This document shows positions 24,593 through 33,968 of a stretch of DNA of 64,000 nucleotides, piece by piece. The stretch's first letter is position 1. Every line of letters begins with the position of its first letter. Origin of the DNA: an uncultured Lachnospiraceae bacterium (lineage in GTDB: Bacteria; Bacillota; Clostridia; Lachnospirales; Lachnospiraceae); NCBI GenBank assembly GCA_910586755.1, contig CAJUJM010000043.1, positions 1 to 64,000 on the forward strand, given 5' to 3'. The translations under genes and the position numbers were made by a program. The notes under the pieces were generated by a model. The model was not told the DNA's origin. It did no database searches and saw nothing but the letters and a program-made list of their open reading frames with translations.

Positions 24593-25750
24593 CTACTCCC
24601 TTCTTTTTCTGGCCATTCGTGGAAGGGAAATAAGGAGTGGAATCCCAATAATCACGCTTGCTATGGTCCCCAGCGCCGAAAATCCTTTCTGAACAATCGT
24701 CAAAAGCCCAATACCAGATATAACATAGCACCCCATAAGGAATACCAAAGATATAATAAGCAGCTTCATCTGTCTGGATATTTTTTCACTTTTCCAGGCT
24801 TTTGCAAAACGATTTGCCGTGGTATAAGAATATGTAGGTCCAGTTGAAACTACGGAAAATACCACTACAATCCAGTAGAGCACTGTGATCACCGAAGGCA
24901 GATATTTCTGGCATATGCTTAAGATAGGCACGTTGTTAATCATTTCAGGAAGAAATAGCAGCACAATACAGGACGTGAGAAAAAAGGCAGAGATAGAAAG
25001 CAAGCCGATTAAAAATCCGCTCCCGACGGAATCCTTTGTACTTCTAATCTTTTCTGAAAAGTTGCAGAGGGTCGATCCAATTGTAAGACTCGCAAATCCA
25101 AAAGAAACCAAGAGCATAATCTGAGAAGACACCGACTTTCCGGTCCAATCGGCGCCAATAGAAAAATTTCCTATTCTCTGAAAGAATATATCGCTGCGGA
25201 CAGACAGCACCGAGCCTAAAATAGCAAGCATAGCAATAACCAGCGAGATCGTCATGACAGTGTTAAACTTTCTCAGAAAAGCCGCGCCGTAAATACTGAG
25301 GAATGCAAACATCACTACAGCAATCAGCCTGCCTATATACGGGTTGATTCCAATAGAGGTTGTAAGAGAACCAAACAGGTTGATGGTCGCCGCAACAACG
25401 ACAACCCCTCCAATCGTAGTATAAATATCAAACATCCACATAACCAGTTTCTTAAGGGCGGGATTTGCCTTGTCGCTGTTAAGCCCGTAGAGTTCTAAAT
25501 AATAAGCCGAATAGTTATTGATCTTAAAAAGACGGGTAAATTCAAGAGCGTGAATTGCAAAGGCGCTTCTGAAGCAAAAATATATAGCAATAAATACCAG
25601 CAGCCAGCCGCCGCCGTAAGGCGCAAAATAGCCTACCGCATAAGTTCCGGCCGCCATACTTCCGCCTACCTGGGTGCCAAACATCAGCGCCGCAAGTCCG
25701 AACCAGATTGTAAACGTCTGTGCACCGCTTCTTTTTTCTTTCTTTTCCAT
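24593..25750 (-). CDS. Multi-pass membrane permease (YkvI/APC-like)
   Basis: A 385-residue hydrophobic protein with about ten membrane segments. The first helix contains GTQVGGSMAAGTYAVGYF, a broken-helix glycine pattern like the first segment of LeuT/APC-fold transporters and the YkvI family. It is therefore probably an amino-acid or organic-cation transporter. It follows the broken alcohol dehydrogenase gene by 16 bases, with RBS AGGAGAG, and stands downstream of the cysteine desulfidase-like and UroD-family genes. Substrate unknown; a sulfur amino acid would suit the context (inference). Confidence 0.7.
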   Translation of the reverse strand: MEKKEKRSGAQTFTIWFGLAALMFGTQVGGSMAAGTYAVGYFAPYGGGWLLVFIAIYFCFRSAFAIHALEFTRLFKINNYSAYYLELYGLNSDKANPALKKLVMWMFDIYTTIGGVVVVAATINLFGSLTTSIGINPYIGRLIAVVMFAFLSIYGAAFLRKFNTVMTISLVIAMLAILGSVLSVRSDIFFQRIGNFSIGADWTGKSVSSQIMLLVSFGFASLTIGSTLCNFSEKIRSTKDSVGSGFLIGLLSISAFFLTSCIVLLFLPEMINNVPILSICQKYLPSVITVLYWIVVVFSVVSTGPTYSYTTANRFAKAWKSEKISRQMKLLIISLVFLMGCYVISGIGLLTIVQKGFSALGTIASVIIGIPLLISLPRMARKRRE

Positions 25751-25766
25751 ACTATTCTCTCCTATC

Positions 25767-26803
25767 TTAAATCGTTTTTAATGATACACCTATAAAACTA
25801 AAGCGCAAAGTATAGACTTCCAGCAAATCCTCTTTGCTCATTACTGGGCGGAACCAGGTCTCGCTTCCCTTAATCCCCGAAAATTCTTTTTCTGTTATCT
25901 CCCGAATCTGCCCCCCGGTAATGTTCACCTCACTCAGATGCGTCGGAAGCCCAAGTTCCCTGCAAAAATCTCCAAATGCGTCTATAGCCGCTTCCGCCGT
26001 TTCTCTGTCGCTGTTTTTACTCTCTATCCCCCATACATTTTTCGCCCATTTTGCAAATTTAGGTACATTCTCATCTGTCAAAGCATATTTAAACCAGGCC
26101 AGCGACATAATAGCAATGCCTGCACCATGTACAATATCATAGTAGGCGCTCAAAATATGCTCTGTTACATGAATGGGACTGTTAAATGCGGGGCGTCCGC
26201 AGGCGCTCAGATGGGAAATGCTTAAAACTGCCGCCCACATTAACTGGGCTCTTGTGTTATAATCAGAGGGGGATCAAGAATCGCACATACAGGACGTATC
26301 TTTTCATTTCGCAGGCCTATCTTCTGCTTGGTATCCATATTGCTGACAACCGCGCTGAAAGAAACCTCCGCGCCCGCTGCCGCCAAAGTCGGAATCGCCA
26401 CAACTGGCATTACCTTTTCCACTGTAATCTGTCCGGAATAAAAGTCCCAGACGTCGCCGCAATGGTAAGCACCAAAGCTGATGGCTTTTCCACAGTCAAG
26501 GGTGCTTCCGCCCCCTGCTGCCACAATACATTCCGCTCCGAATTCTTTCAGCTTTGCGATACCGCAGTTCACGGTAGTATGCCTGGGATTCGGCTCCACA
26601 CCCGTAAACTCTCTGTATTCCACCCCTGCCTTTTCAAAGGCTTTTATTACCTCATCATAAAGGCCGCTTTTCTTTACCGGAACTTGGTCGTATACAAAGA
26701 ATACTTTTTTTCCGTATTTTTTCACTTCCTCTGCCAGGAACGCTTCTACCGTTCCTCTGCCGAAATGAATTTTTGTAGCCATATGGAAATCAAAATTATA
26801 CAT
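25767..26803 (-). pseudogene. Iron-containing alcohol dehydrogenase, internally deleted
   Basis: Two frames make one broken gene. The N-terminal part (26803-26240, 187 residues) has the NAD-binding GGGSTLDCGKA motif and runs to AILDPPLIITQ, then stops. The C-terminal part (26240-25767) resumes in another frame at RAQLMWAAVLS and keeps HVTEHILSAYYDIVHGAG with two metal His. Intact family members have roughly 60-70 residues between these points, including the Asp and His of the first metal pair. A deletion of about 200 bases near 26240-26260 therefore removed half the iron site and shifted the frame. The product cannot be an active dehydrogenase. Confidence 0.85.
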
Positions 26804-26816
26804 CTGCTTACCCCCT

Positions 26817-28088
26817 TTATTTTGTCATAATTTTTAAAATGGTTCTATCTGTCCCCTGCATTCCTTCTGTTGCCAGGATTCCCACATTCCTTACCGCCTC
26901 TGTAATATCTCTTCCTACAATTCCTTCTCCGCTTTTAAAATTTCCGCCCCGTAAATACATCTCATACCCTAAAATCCCGGCATCCACCGCTTCTGCGATT
27001 TTGGCGGCGCAGGAAGGTTTGGCTCCATCACAGATGGTTCCTGAAAGGATTGCAACTGCATTCATAATGGTATGAGCAATTCCATCGTAATCCGCGCCTT
27101 TCAGATATGCAATAGCCGCTCCGGATCCTACGCCTGCGCTAATAGCTCCGCAGTAGGCGGAAAGACGTCCGATACCCGCTTTTTGATAAGCGGTAACAAG
27201 GTTGCTCACCACCAAAGCGCGGCATAGTTCCTCCCGAGTCTTTTTCAAATGTTCAGCGTAGCATATAACAGGAAGAGACGTTGTCATTCCTTGATTGCCG
27301 GAGCCTGAATTGATGACTACCGGCATTTCACAGCCGCTCATTCTCGCATCGCTGCCTGCCGCTGCCCATGCTCTGGCCTTAACTCTGACATCGTCCCCAT
27401 ACACCTCCAGAAGGGTGGAGCCGATGTTCGCACCCCAATCGTTTTTAAGTCCTTCTTCTGCAATGGCAGTGTTATATCGGATCTGCCTTTCGATAACATC
27501 CTCTATCTCCGAAAGTTCCACTGTGCCTGCAAACTCCAGAATGTCCTCAAGATTCAGCAGACTTTTATCCGTCAATCCGTCCTCAGAAGACTCAATCATT
27601 TCTTTTTCCAAAATCACACAGCCGTCCTTTTCAATGCAGACAACATTGGTGTGGTTATTTGCAATGCGAACCACTGCTTTATGATTCCCTGCACAGCCTG
27701 TCAGCATAATATCCAGAAGATAAGGCGTCTGGGCGCAGATAATCTCCATAGGTGTTTTTTCCACGTAAGCTCTAATTGCAGGATACAGCTTATCCGGTAC
27801 AGAAGCGATAACCTGTAGTTGCTGATCCGCTTTTCCTGCGACAATACCCGCTGCAATGGCCGCCTGAATACCTTTCAGTCCCCCTGTATTGGGCACCACT
27901 ACACTTTTTACATTCTTAATAATATTTCCTGAAATTTCCCCGTATATTTTTTCAGGCTCCGTCCCCAGGATTTCCCGAAGCTTCGCAGCAGCATAGGCCA
28001 TGGCAATAGGCTCCGTACAGCCGGTAGCCAGAATGAGCTCTTCCTTTAAAATCGAAACATATGCATTTTTGATTTCTGTTTTCAACAT
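26817..28088 (-). CDS. cyuA: L-cysteine desulfidase/serine dehydratase-like (UPF0597)
   Basis: A 423-residue protein of the UPF0597/CyuA family, recognised from the N-terminal ATGCTEPIAMAYAAAKLRE stretch, SGNIIKNVKSVVVPNTGG, SGSGNQG and the C-terminal GTICDGAKPSCAAK. The conserved Cys residues in these motifs hold a 4Fe-4S cluster in characterised relatives, which convert L-cysteine to pyruvate, ammonia and sulfide without PLP. The symbol is by family; serine or another amino acid as substrate cannot be excluded. It lies 12 bases after the UroD-family gene. Confidence 0.82.
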   Translation of the reverse strand: MLKTEIKNAYVSILKEELILATGCTEPIAMAYAAAKLREILGTEPEKIYGEISGNIIKNVKSVVVPNTGGLKGIQAAIAAGIVAGKADQQLQVIASVPDKLYPAIRAYVEKTPMEIICAQTPYLLDIMLTGCAGNHKAVVRIANNHTNVVCIEKDGCVILEKEMIESSEDGLTDKSLLNLEDILEFAGTVELSEIEDVIERQIRYNTAIAEEGLKNDWGANIGSTLLEVYGDDVRVKARAWAAAGSDARMSGCEMPVVINSGSGNQGMTTSLPVICYAEHLKKTREELCRALVVSNLVTAYQKAGIGRLSAYCGAISAGVGSGAAIAYLKGADYDGIAHTIMNAVAILSGTICDGAKPSCAAKIAEAVDAGILGYEMYLRGGNFKSGEGIVGRDITEAVRNVGILATEGMQGTDRTILKIMTK

Positions 28089-28100
28089 ATCCGTATCCCT

Positions 28101-29123
28101 TTATCCCATCTTTCCGGCATAGCAAATGGCAGCCTGGCGTACCCACTCAAGGCGGTTATCATCTATATCCGTAGGAACAGTGCAGTCGTCTCCAAGCATG
28201 ATACCAACCTGGCCGCACTCATCCAGGAGCTGGTAAACCTCTTTCTCCACTTCTTCCCTGGTTCCCTTGTCGATAATGCCTGTACGCCGGAAACCGCCGA
28301 ACACCGGCGCGCCGCCCAAGATTTTCTTGCCTTCTCCCAGCTTAATGCCCTCTGCCTCTATGGCCCAGTTGTAGCCCGCAACTGCATAATCCTTATAAAG
28401 TTCCAGGGTGCTGGGAAGGCCTATGGGACCGCCGCAGATATGGAGAAGATTGATTTTACTCCTTTTGTTTGCCTGGTCGATAATTTTTTTCTCATGAGGA
28501 GCTACATAAAGCTCGTGAAGCTTTGGCGGTACAATCTGACACTGATTGTTTACACTTAAATAAATTCCGTCTATGCCGCATTCCTTAAGCATAAGTTCAT
28601 TTAAGCAGCAGATAAACTCTCCCATCTTACCAAGCGCCTCTGATACCGCCTCAGGATCCTCTGCCATAAGCCTTTTAAATTTCTCTTCATCTCCTCCTTT
28701 TCCCAACATTCCTTTGGGAGAAAGGCTAAAGCGCAGTACCGTGTAGGGGGAAAAGCTGGTTCCATAAACCGGGATGTCGGAGTCTTCATAGATTGCACGC
28801 ACACGTTTCGTAAGCTCTATTGTTTTTTTTACAAACACAGAGTCCATAGCAGGTGGATCCACCCCGCGAAGATCCTTTGCGGTTTCCACATGAGAGCAAT
28901 CCACAGGCACCAACATTAACGTGTCATTCATCACTTTTGCCACATCAGGGTCAAAAATCTCCCGCGCCCTGCGGTGACCCTCAATGTTGCGCTCAAACGC
29001 CTCCTGATTAACTAGTCCCTGATTCATGTCCTTTGGACCGCAAAAATGATGGAAGAATGCGATCGGAACCCGATCTACCGATTTGTTGGCGAGAAATGCC
29101 TCAAATCTTTTCCTTTTTGTCAT
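28101..29123 (-). CDS. Uroporphyrinogen decarboxylase-family protein
   Basis: A 340-residue URO-D fold protein. The C-terminal half has LLHICGGPIG, matching the HxCG zinc motif of the MtaA/MtbA/MtbC-linked methyltransferase branch rather than true HemE, and the haem-pathway context is absent. It may move a methyl group to or from a corrinoid or thiol, or act in demethylation of a small compound; no corrinoid protein gene is present nearby. RBS AGGAGAG precedes the ATG. It is divergent from the LysR gene remnant, which probably once controlled this unit. Confidence 0.78.
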   Translation of the reverse strand: MTKRKRFEAFLANKSVDRVPIAFFHHFCGPKDMNQGLVNQEAFERNIEGHRRAREIFDPDVAKVMNDTLMLVPVDCSHVETAKDLRGVDPPAMDSVFVKKTIELTKRVRAIYEDSDIPVYGTSFSPYTVLRFSLSPKGMLGKGGDEEKFKRLMAEDPEAVSEALGKMGEFICCLNELMLKECGIDGIYLSVNNQCQIVPPKLHELYVAPHEKKIIDQANKRSKINLLHICGGPIGLPSTLELYKDYAVAGYNWAIEAEGIKLGEGKKILGGAPVFGGFRRTGIIDKGTREEVEKEVYQLLDECGQVGIMLGDDCTVPTDIDDNRLEWVRQAAICYAGKMG

Positions 29124-29170
29124 AGATAACCTCTCCTTTTACAAATTTTTATGTTATTTACTAATAATAG

Positions 29171-29199
29171 TTTAACATTCCTGTCATTTTTTGTATAAT
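29171..29199 (+). promoter_or_regulatory. Promoter of the LysR remnant
   Basis: TTTAAC (29171-29176), 17 bases, TATAAT (29194-29199), about 60 bases before the LysR start. Confidence 0.5.
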
Positions 29200-29259
29200 A
29201 CAGAAAAAGGAAGGGTTATGAAAAAAAACTATATGCCAAAATGAAGAGGGGAAATTTTT

Positions 29260-30197
29260 ATGAAGATCAATACTTTAGAATATTTTGTCGCACTTGCCGA
29301 ACTCCAGTCTGTCAACAAAGCTGCCAAATCTCTTTATATTGCACAGCCAAGTCTCTCAAAAGCCCTGGGAAATTTTGAAAGTGAGATAGACGTACAGCTT
29401 TTTTACCGCGGCCCAAAGGGCTTGACCTTACAGAAGCGGGAGAAAAAATTCTTCCTGAAGCAAAGCAGATCCTAAAATACTATAACGGCTGGAAGGAGTT
29501 GTCCAAATCCAGCGTTCTAAATGAAATAGAAATCTACACTCAAAGTGTATTCGCCCATTTTTTCCTTCCCGATATTCTACTTCATTTTAAAAAGTCTTAT
29601 CCTAACGTAAAAATAAAACTGAATCCCGTTCTGAAGCCTGGAGAATTCATTTCCCGGGACAGCCACAATCCCGCCCTCTGCCTTGCCGTGTGCAACGATA
29701 CCTTGCTTGCCCGCTTTACTCAGATCCAGGGAAACGCTCCCTTAAAACTCTTTGATGGTGAATATCAATGCATTCTCAATGCCAAAAATCCGCTGGCAGG
29801 GCGTGAAAGTATTTCACTGGAAAACCTGCGCGATCTCTTTTTTACTATGGCGCACTTTAAAGGAACATCTGAGGATGACGGCTTTCTCTACCCGTTGTTT
29901 TGTGAGCTTTTTAGCACCATTCCCAGTTCCCACACGCTGGAGGCGGAATCCTTGGCAAACGTAATCTCCCTGATTATTAAAAATCCTGAAGTCTTCACCA
30001 TTACTTACTATCCCGTAATCCGCCTTGTAGAGGGCGGACTCCATGGCAAGCTGGCTCACATTCCCCTTAAAGACCGCAAACTAAAGGGAGCTCCTTATCT
30101 TTTCTATGCCAAACAGGCATACAGACAGCACCCTGCATTGAGAGAGTTGGTGGAAAGTATCAGAAAAGCGGCAAAAATGCTGGAAAATGAATTTTAA
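29260..30197 (+). pseudogene. LysR-family regulator broken by a one-base frameshift
   Basis: The frame from 29260 encodes a typical LysR helix-turn-helix (VNKAAKSLYIAQPSLSKALG) but stops at 29475. Near 29430, adding one base to CTTACAG would give GLTLTEAGEKILPEAKQIL, the normal family sequence, and join it to the sensor domain that runs open to 30197. A single A is therefore missing. This is a recent inactivation or a sequencing error; nothing else in the gene looks decayed. It is divergent from the UroD-family gene. Confidence 0.85.
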
Positions 30198-30247
30198 GAA
30201 TCAGCCAACAGGCCGCAAAAGAAATTATGGAGGTGTATGATGATAAA

Positions 30248-30287
30248 AGTGCCGCAAAATCACCGAAACAAATGATTTTGCGGCACT
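30248..30287. terminator. Bidirectional terminator
   Basis: Perfect 15-bp arms (30248-30262 and 30273-30287, core GTGCCGCAAAATCA) with a 10-base loop. T-rich tails on both sides serve the convergent LysR remnant and the DUF gene at 30311. Confidence 0.8.
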
Positions 30288-30310
30288 CTCTTTAAGCCCG
30301 AAGGCATTTT

Positions 30311-30808
30311 CTACAATACAACTTTTCTTGGAGTGGTGTTGCGGATGCACTGGAGCAATTTGTCATTAGGTTCAAAAATCACCCTGGTTCTGGTCTGTCC
30401 CGCCTGATAAATAAAGGCATACTTTTTCGCATCTGTCCGTCCGGAGGAGCAGTCCACGGTCTTGGTTCCCGGGGCCTCATAATCTTTTAAGACATAGGAG
30501 TCCACAGGCGCTACCATTAAAAGGGCATCTTTGTCGCACTCCAGCACTTTTTTCCTCTTGTTCTGGTTCATAATCCGGTCTATAGAAAGCTGACCGTCAA
30601 TATACAGATACTCAAACTCGGTATTCAGCTGCAGAAGCGTAAAATAAGAAACCGCGCAGACTGCAAGCAAAATGATAATCCCGATATAGGATGCCAGGGC
30701 CATCAGTAAGGACAGTGCAAACAGCACTCCCAAAAGAATCTTTACCGGAAGGGCATAGGGGGGATTTTTACGTTTTACCAGTTGCTCTACATATGCATCT
30801 TGAATCAT
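30311..30808 (-). CDS. Uncharacterised two-helix membrane protein
   Basis: A 165-residue protein with a short basic N-terminus, two adjacent membrane helices at about residues 22-62, and a soluble tail of beta character with a conserved-looking EFEYLYIDGQLSIDRI stretch. It resembles small clostridial proteins of the DUF6106 kind, with a PH-like fold after a double membrane span; the family name is from memory. RBS AAGGAG precedes the ATG. It lies 30 bases after groL, in the same direction. No function is assigned. Confidence 0.72.
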   Translation of the reverse strand: MIQDAYVEQLVKRKNPPYALPVKILLGVLFALSLLMALASYIGIIILLAVCAVSYFTLLQLNTEFEYLYIDGQLSIDRIMNQNKRKKVLECDKDALLMVAPVDSYVLKDYEAPGTKTVDCSSGRTDAKKYAFIYQAGQTRTRVIFEPNDKLLQCIRNTTPRKVVL

Positions 30809-30838
30809 TGGTGTACTCTCCTTTTACAGGGGGAGTGA

Positions 30839-32461
30839 TTACATCATTCCGCCCATTCCTGCTCCGCCAGGCATTGCCGGAGTCTCTTCCTTAATATTAG
30901 CAACTACAGACTCAGTTGTCAATAAGGAGGAAGCAACACTGGTGGCATTCTGCAGGGCGCTTCTGGTAACCTTTGCCGGATCCAGGATACCTGCCTGAAT
31001 CATATCTACGTACTCTTCTTTATATGCGTCAAATCCTACGCCTACACCGGCTTCACGGACTTTGTTGATGATAACGGATCCTTCCAGGCCTGCGTTGGCT
31101 ACAATGTGGAATAAGGGAGCTTCCAGAGCCTTTAAGATGATCTGGGCACCGGTCTTCTCATCGCCTTCCATATCTGCCAGCATGCCCTTTACTGCCTCTG
31201 CTGCATGTACATATGCGGAACCGCCGCCTGCGATAATGCCTTCCTCAACAGCTGCCTTGGTTGCTGCCAAAGCATCCTCCATACGCAGCTTGGCTTCCTT
31301 CATCTCGGTCTCGGTTGCAGCGCCTACACGGATTACAGCAACGCCGCCTGCCAGCTTAGCCAGTCTCTCCTGAAGTTTCTCTTTGTCAAAATCAGAAGTA
31401 GTCTCTTCAATCTGAGCGCGGATCTGGGCAACTCTTGCGGAAATTTCACCCTTGTCGCCTGCGCCGTCTACAATAACGGTATTCTCCTTCTGAATCTTAA
31501 CGGATTTTGCACGGCCCAGATCCTCCATGGTTACTTCCTTTAAATCCAAGCCTAACTCATCGGAGATTACCTGACCGCCGGTTAAGATGGCGATATCCTT
31601 TAACATCTCTTTTCTTCTGTCGCCGTATCCGGGAGCTTTCACTGCCACTACGTTAAAGGTGCCGCGCAGCTTGTTAACAATCAAGGTGGTAAGAGCCTCG
31701 CCCTCAACATCTTCTGCAATAATCAGCAGCCTTGCGCCGGTCTTTACAATCTGCTCTAACAGGGGCAGAATATCCTGAATATTGGAAATCTTTTTGTCTG
31801 TAATAAGGATGTAGGGATCATCCAGGTTGGCTTCCATCTTGTCCATATCGGTACACATATATGCGGAAACATAACCGCGGTCAAACTGCATACCTTCTAC
31901 CAAATCCAACTCTGTTTTCATGGTCTTGGATTCCTCGATGGTGATAACGCCGTCCTTGGAAACCTTCTCCATAGCGTCCGCAACTAAATCGCCTACTTCA
32001 TCATCAGATGCGGAAATAGCCGCTACTCTGGCAATCTGATCTTTACCCTCAATGGGTTTGCTCATCTTGGCAATCTCATCTACAACTGCCTCGGTGGCTT
32101 TCTTCATTCCCTTTCTTAATACAATGGGGTTAGCGCCTGCTGCCAGGTTCTTCATTCCCTCAGCAATCATGGCCTGGGCCAGTACGGTTGCGGTGGTGGT
32201 GCCGTCGCCTGCCACATCATTGGTCTTGGTGGCAACTTCCTTTACCAGCTGAGCGCCCATGTTCTCAAATGCATCTTCCAGCTCAATCTCCTTTGCGATG
32301 GTCACGCCGTCGTTGGTGATTAAGGGAGCGCCGAAGGACTTATCCAAAACTACATTGCGTCCCTTGGGGCCTAAGGTAACCCGTACCGTATCTGCTAACT
32401 GATTTACGCCGGTTTCTAATGCTTTTCTGGCTTCTACGCCGTATTTAATTTCCTTTGCCAT
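30839..32461 (-). CDS. groL: Chaperonin GroEL
   Basis: A 540-residue chaperonin with the family-typical start AKEIKYG, the ATP-binding GDGTTTATVLAQ motif near 85-96 and the C-terminal Gly-Gly-Met tail. It forms the double ring that folds proteins with GroES. RBS GGAGG precedes the ATG. It is second in the groS-groL operon controlled by the CIRCE element. Confidence 0.98.
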   Translation of the reverse strand: MAKEIKYGVEARKALETGVNQLADTVRVTLGPKGRNVVLDKSFGAPLITNDGVTIAKEIELEDAFENMGAQLVKEVATKTNDVAGDGTTTATVLAQAMIAEGMKNLAAGANPIVLRKGMKKATEAVVDEIAKMSKPIEGKDQIARVAAISASDDEVGDLVADAMEKVSKDGVITIEESKTMKTELDLVEGMQFDRGYVSAYMCTDMDKMEANLDDPYILITDKKISNIQDILPLLEQIVKTGARLLIIAEDVEGEALTTLIVNKLRGTFNVVAVKAPGYGDRRKEMLKDIAILTGGQVISDELGLDLKEVTMEDLGRAKSVKIQKENTVIVDGAGDKGEISARVAQIRAQIEETTSDFDKEKLQERLAKLAGGVAVIRVGAATETEMKEAKLRMEDALAATKAAVEEGIIAGGGSAYVHAAEAVKGMLADMEGDEKTGAQIILKALEAPLFHIVANAGLEGSVIINKVREAGVGVGFDAYKEEYVDMIQAGILDPAKVTRSALQNATSVASSLLTTESVVANIKEETPAMPGGAGMGGMM

Positions 32462-32550
32462 GGTTCATCAACCTCCAAAATATAAAATTATGTGATAAAA
32501 TACAATCGTTTCATCCGCGGCGCTACATCTGCCGCCGGGCGTGTGCAGTT

Positions 32551-32835
32551 TTATTCTATTACTGCCAGAATATCGTTCTGCTTTACAATTACGTACTTTT
32601 CTTCGTCAACCTCTACATCTGTTCCTGAATACTTGGAGTAGATAACCTTATCTCCTGCCTTTACCTGCATGGTAATCTCCTTGCCGTCTACCACGCCGCC
32701 AGGGCCTACTGCGATAACCTCTGCCTGCTGGGGCTTCTCCTTTGCCTGGCCTGGTAATACGATACCGGACTTGGTGGTTTCCTCAGCTACCAGCTGTTTT
32801 AATACAACTCTGTCAAATAATGGTGCCAACTTCAT
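32551..32835 (-). CDS. groS: Co-chaperonin GroES
   Basis: A 94-residue GroES with the mobile loop TTKSGIVLPGQAKEKPQ at about residues 20-36. It caps the GroEL ring. RBS AGGAGG precedes the ATG. It is the first gene of the heat-shock operon. Confidence 0.97.
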   Translation of the reverse strand: MKLAPLFDRVVLKQLVAEETTKSGIVLPGQAKEKPQQAEVIAVGPGGVVDGKEITMQVKAGDKVIYSKYSGTDVEVDEEKYVIVKQNDILAVIE

Positions 32836-32890
32836 TATAAAATCCTCCTTTTATCTGAAACTGCTGTTTTGTTTTTTGCTTTCTGGTAAA

Positions 32891-32933
32891 GTTATAGCAC
32901 TCATTATTAGCACTGTCAAGGGTTGAGTGCTAA
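32891..32933 (-). promoter_or_regulatory. groSL promoter with CIRCE operator for HrcA
   Basis: Minus-strand TTGACA (32914-32919), 17 bases, TATAAC (32891-32896). The CIRCE arms TTAGCACTG (32907-32915) and GAGTGCTAA (32925-32933) flank a 9-base spacer, with one mismatch from the TTAGCACTC-N9-GAGTGCTAA consensus. A third half-site TAGCACTC lies at 32895-32902 next to the -10. Confidence 0.93.
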
Positions 32934-32990
32934 TTTTATTATTTTTTTACATTTTGCCTATCGGCTTTGGATTTTTAACTTGATTTTATA

Positions 32991-33968
32991 TTATATAGCT
33001 GTCTGGCAGCAATGTTTTTCCATATTACTCAAAATATCCTGCAGCTTTTTCCACTGGCCCGTAACAAATTCAAATGACAGCAAATCTTTTTCTGAAAAGA
33101 CATAATTTCTCTGCATATTCTGATATGCTTCCCTTAGTCCCATACTATCAGACAATCCATGGAATATTCCAAAATCAGAAAATTTCTTCTCTGCCAGGTC
33201 ACTGCCCGTCCTCCGTGTTTCCTCCAGTCTCTTGTATCCTGACATTTCGATAAACATGCCAGCGTTCCCAAGCATATGCTGGATCTGCTGTATATCTAAC
33301 ATAACTCCTACATCATAGATATGCTTTGCAACATCAAAATACATTTCACGCTCATAATAAAATTCAGCCGCAAATATTTTATCTGCAAATATTCTCTCCA
33401 GACGGATCGTTTTTATCGGGAACGGCATTACCTCGAACTGTTCACGAAGGATAGCTCTCTGCTCTTCTGTGGCATACGTGTATACGATGGGTTCAATTTC
33501 CAAAGTGGAAAAGGGTTCGCTTACAGTAAACGAAGTCCCTTCCACTTTGACATAACCAAACCTCTGGAGAGGATCATCCGTATCCACTATTACTGCCGGC
33601 GTGTAATCATAGACCGCTGTAATGCTTCCTTTTCTGTCATCCTCCAATTCCTTTCTGGATGTCCTTGGCAACGAGAGATATTTTTTAGTCGCGGTTTCCA
33701 GACGCTTTTTTGCCTGACTCCCACTGCAGTTATCAATACATATTGTCAGGTCAATGTCCTCAGAAAAACGGCGGATACTTTTCTGAGCCTTATATAAAGC
33801 CGTTCCTCCTTTAAAATATGCAGGAAGGGTATCCTGTTTTTCCGATAACTCCTTTAAGAGAAGTGTAACATAGTAATCTTTCTCCAGTATGTCTTCCCTT
33901 ATTCCAGTGACGCCATGAATAAGCCCGATGATATTTAAAAATGAAAATTTATCCCTGTGCAGTTTCAT
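32991..33968 (-). CDS. AbiEii-type nucleotidyltransferase toxin
   Basis: A 325-residue protein from the ATG at 33968, chosen for the strong GGGAGG site 5-6 bases upstream over an earlier ATG at 33992. It has KGGTALYKA at residues 53-61 and SEDIDL at 69-74, the GS-x10-DxD-like signature of the DNA polymerase-beta nucleotidyltransferase fold in AbiEii toxins, which block growth during phage infection. It overlaps the antitoxin gene by 20 bases, the standard AbiE order. C-terminal length is normal, so the toxin seems intact. Confidence 0.88.
   Translation of the reverse strand: MKLHRDKFSFLNIIGLIHGVTGIREDILEKDYYVTLLLKELSEKQDTLPAYFKGGTALYKAQKSIRRFSEDIDLTICIDNCSGSQAKKRLETATKKYLSLPRTSRKELEDDRKGSITAVYDYTPAVIVDTDDPLQRFGYVKVEGTSFTVSEPFSTLEIEPIVYTYATEEQRAILREQFEVMPFPIKTIRLERIFADKIFAAEFYYEREMYFDVAKHIYDVGVMLDIQQIQHMLGNAGMFIEMSGYKRLEETRRTGSDLAEKKFSDFGIFHGLSDSMGLREAYQNMQRNYVFSEKDLLSFEFVTGQWKKLQDILSNMEKHCCQTAI

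Noticed and set aside
26186..26830. 214-codon plus-strand open frame
   Set aside because: It lies over the broken alcohol dehydrogenase on the other strand, is Cys/His/Arg-rich and matches no family; the dehydrogenase reading explains the sequence.
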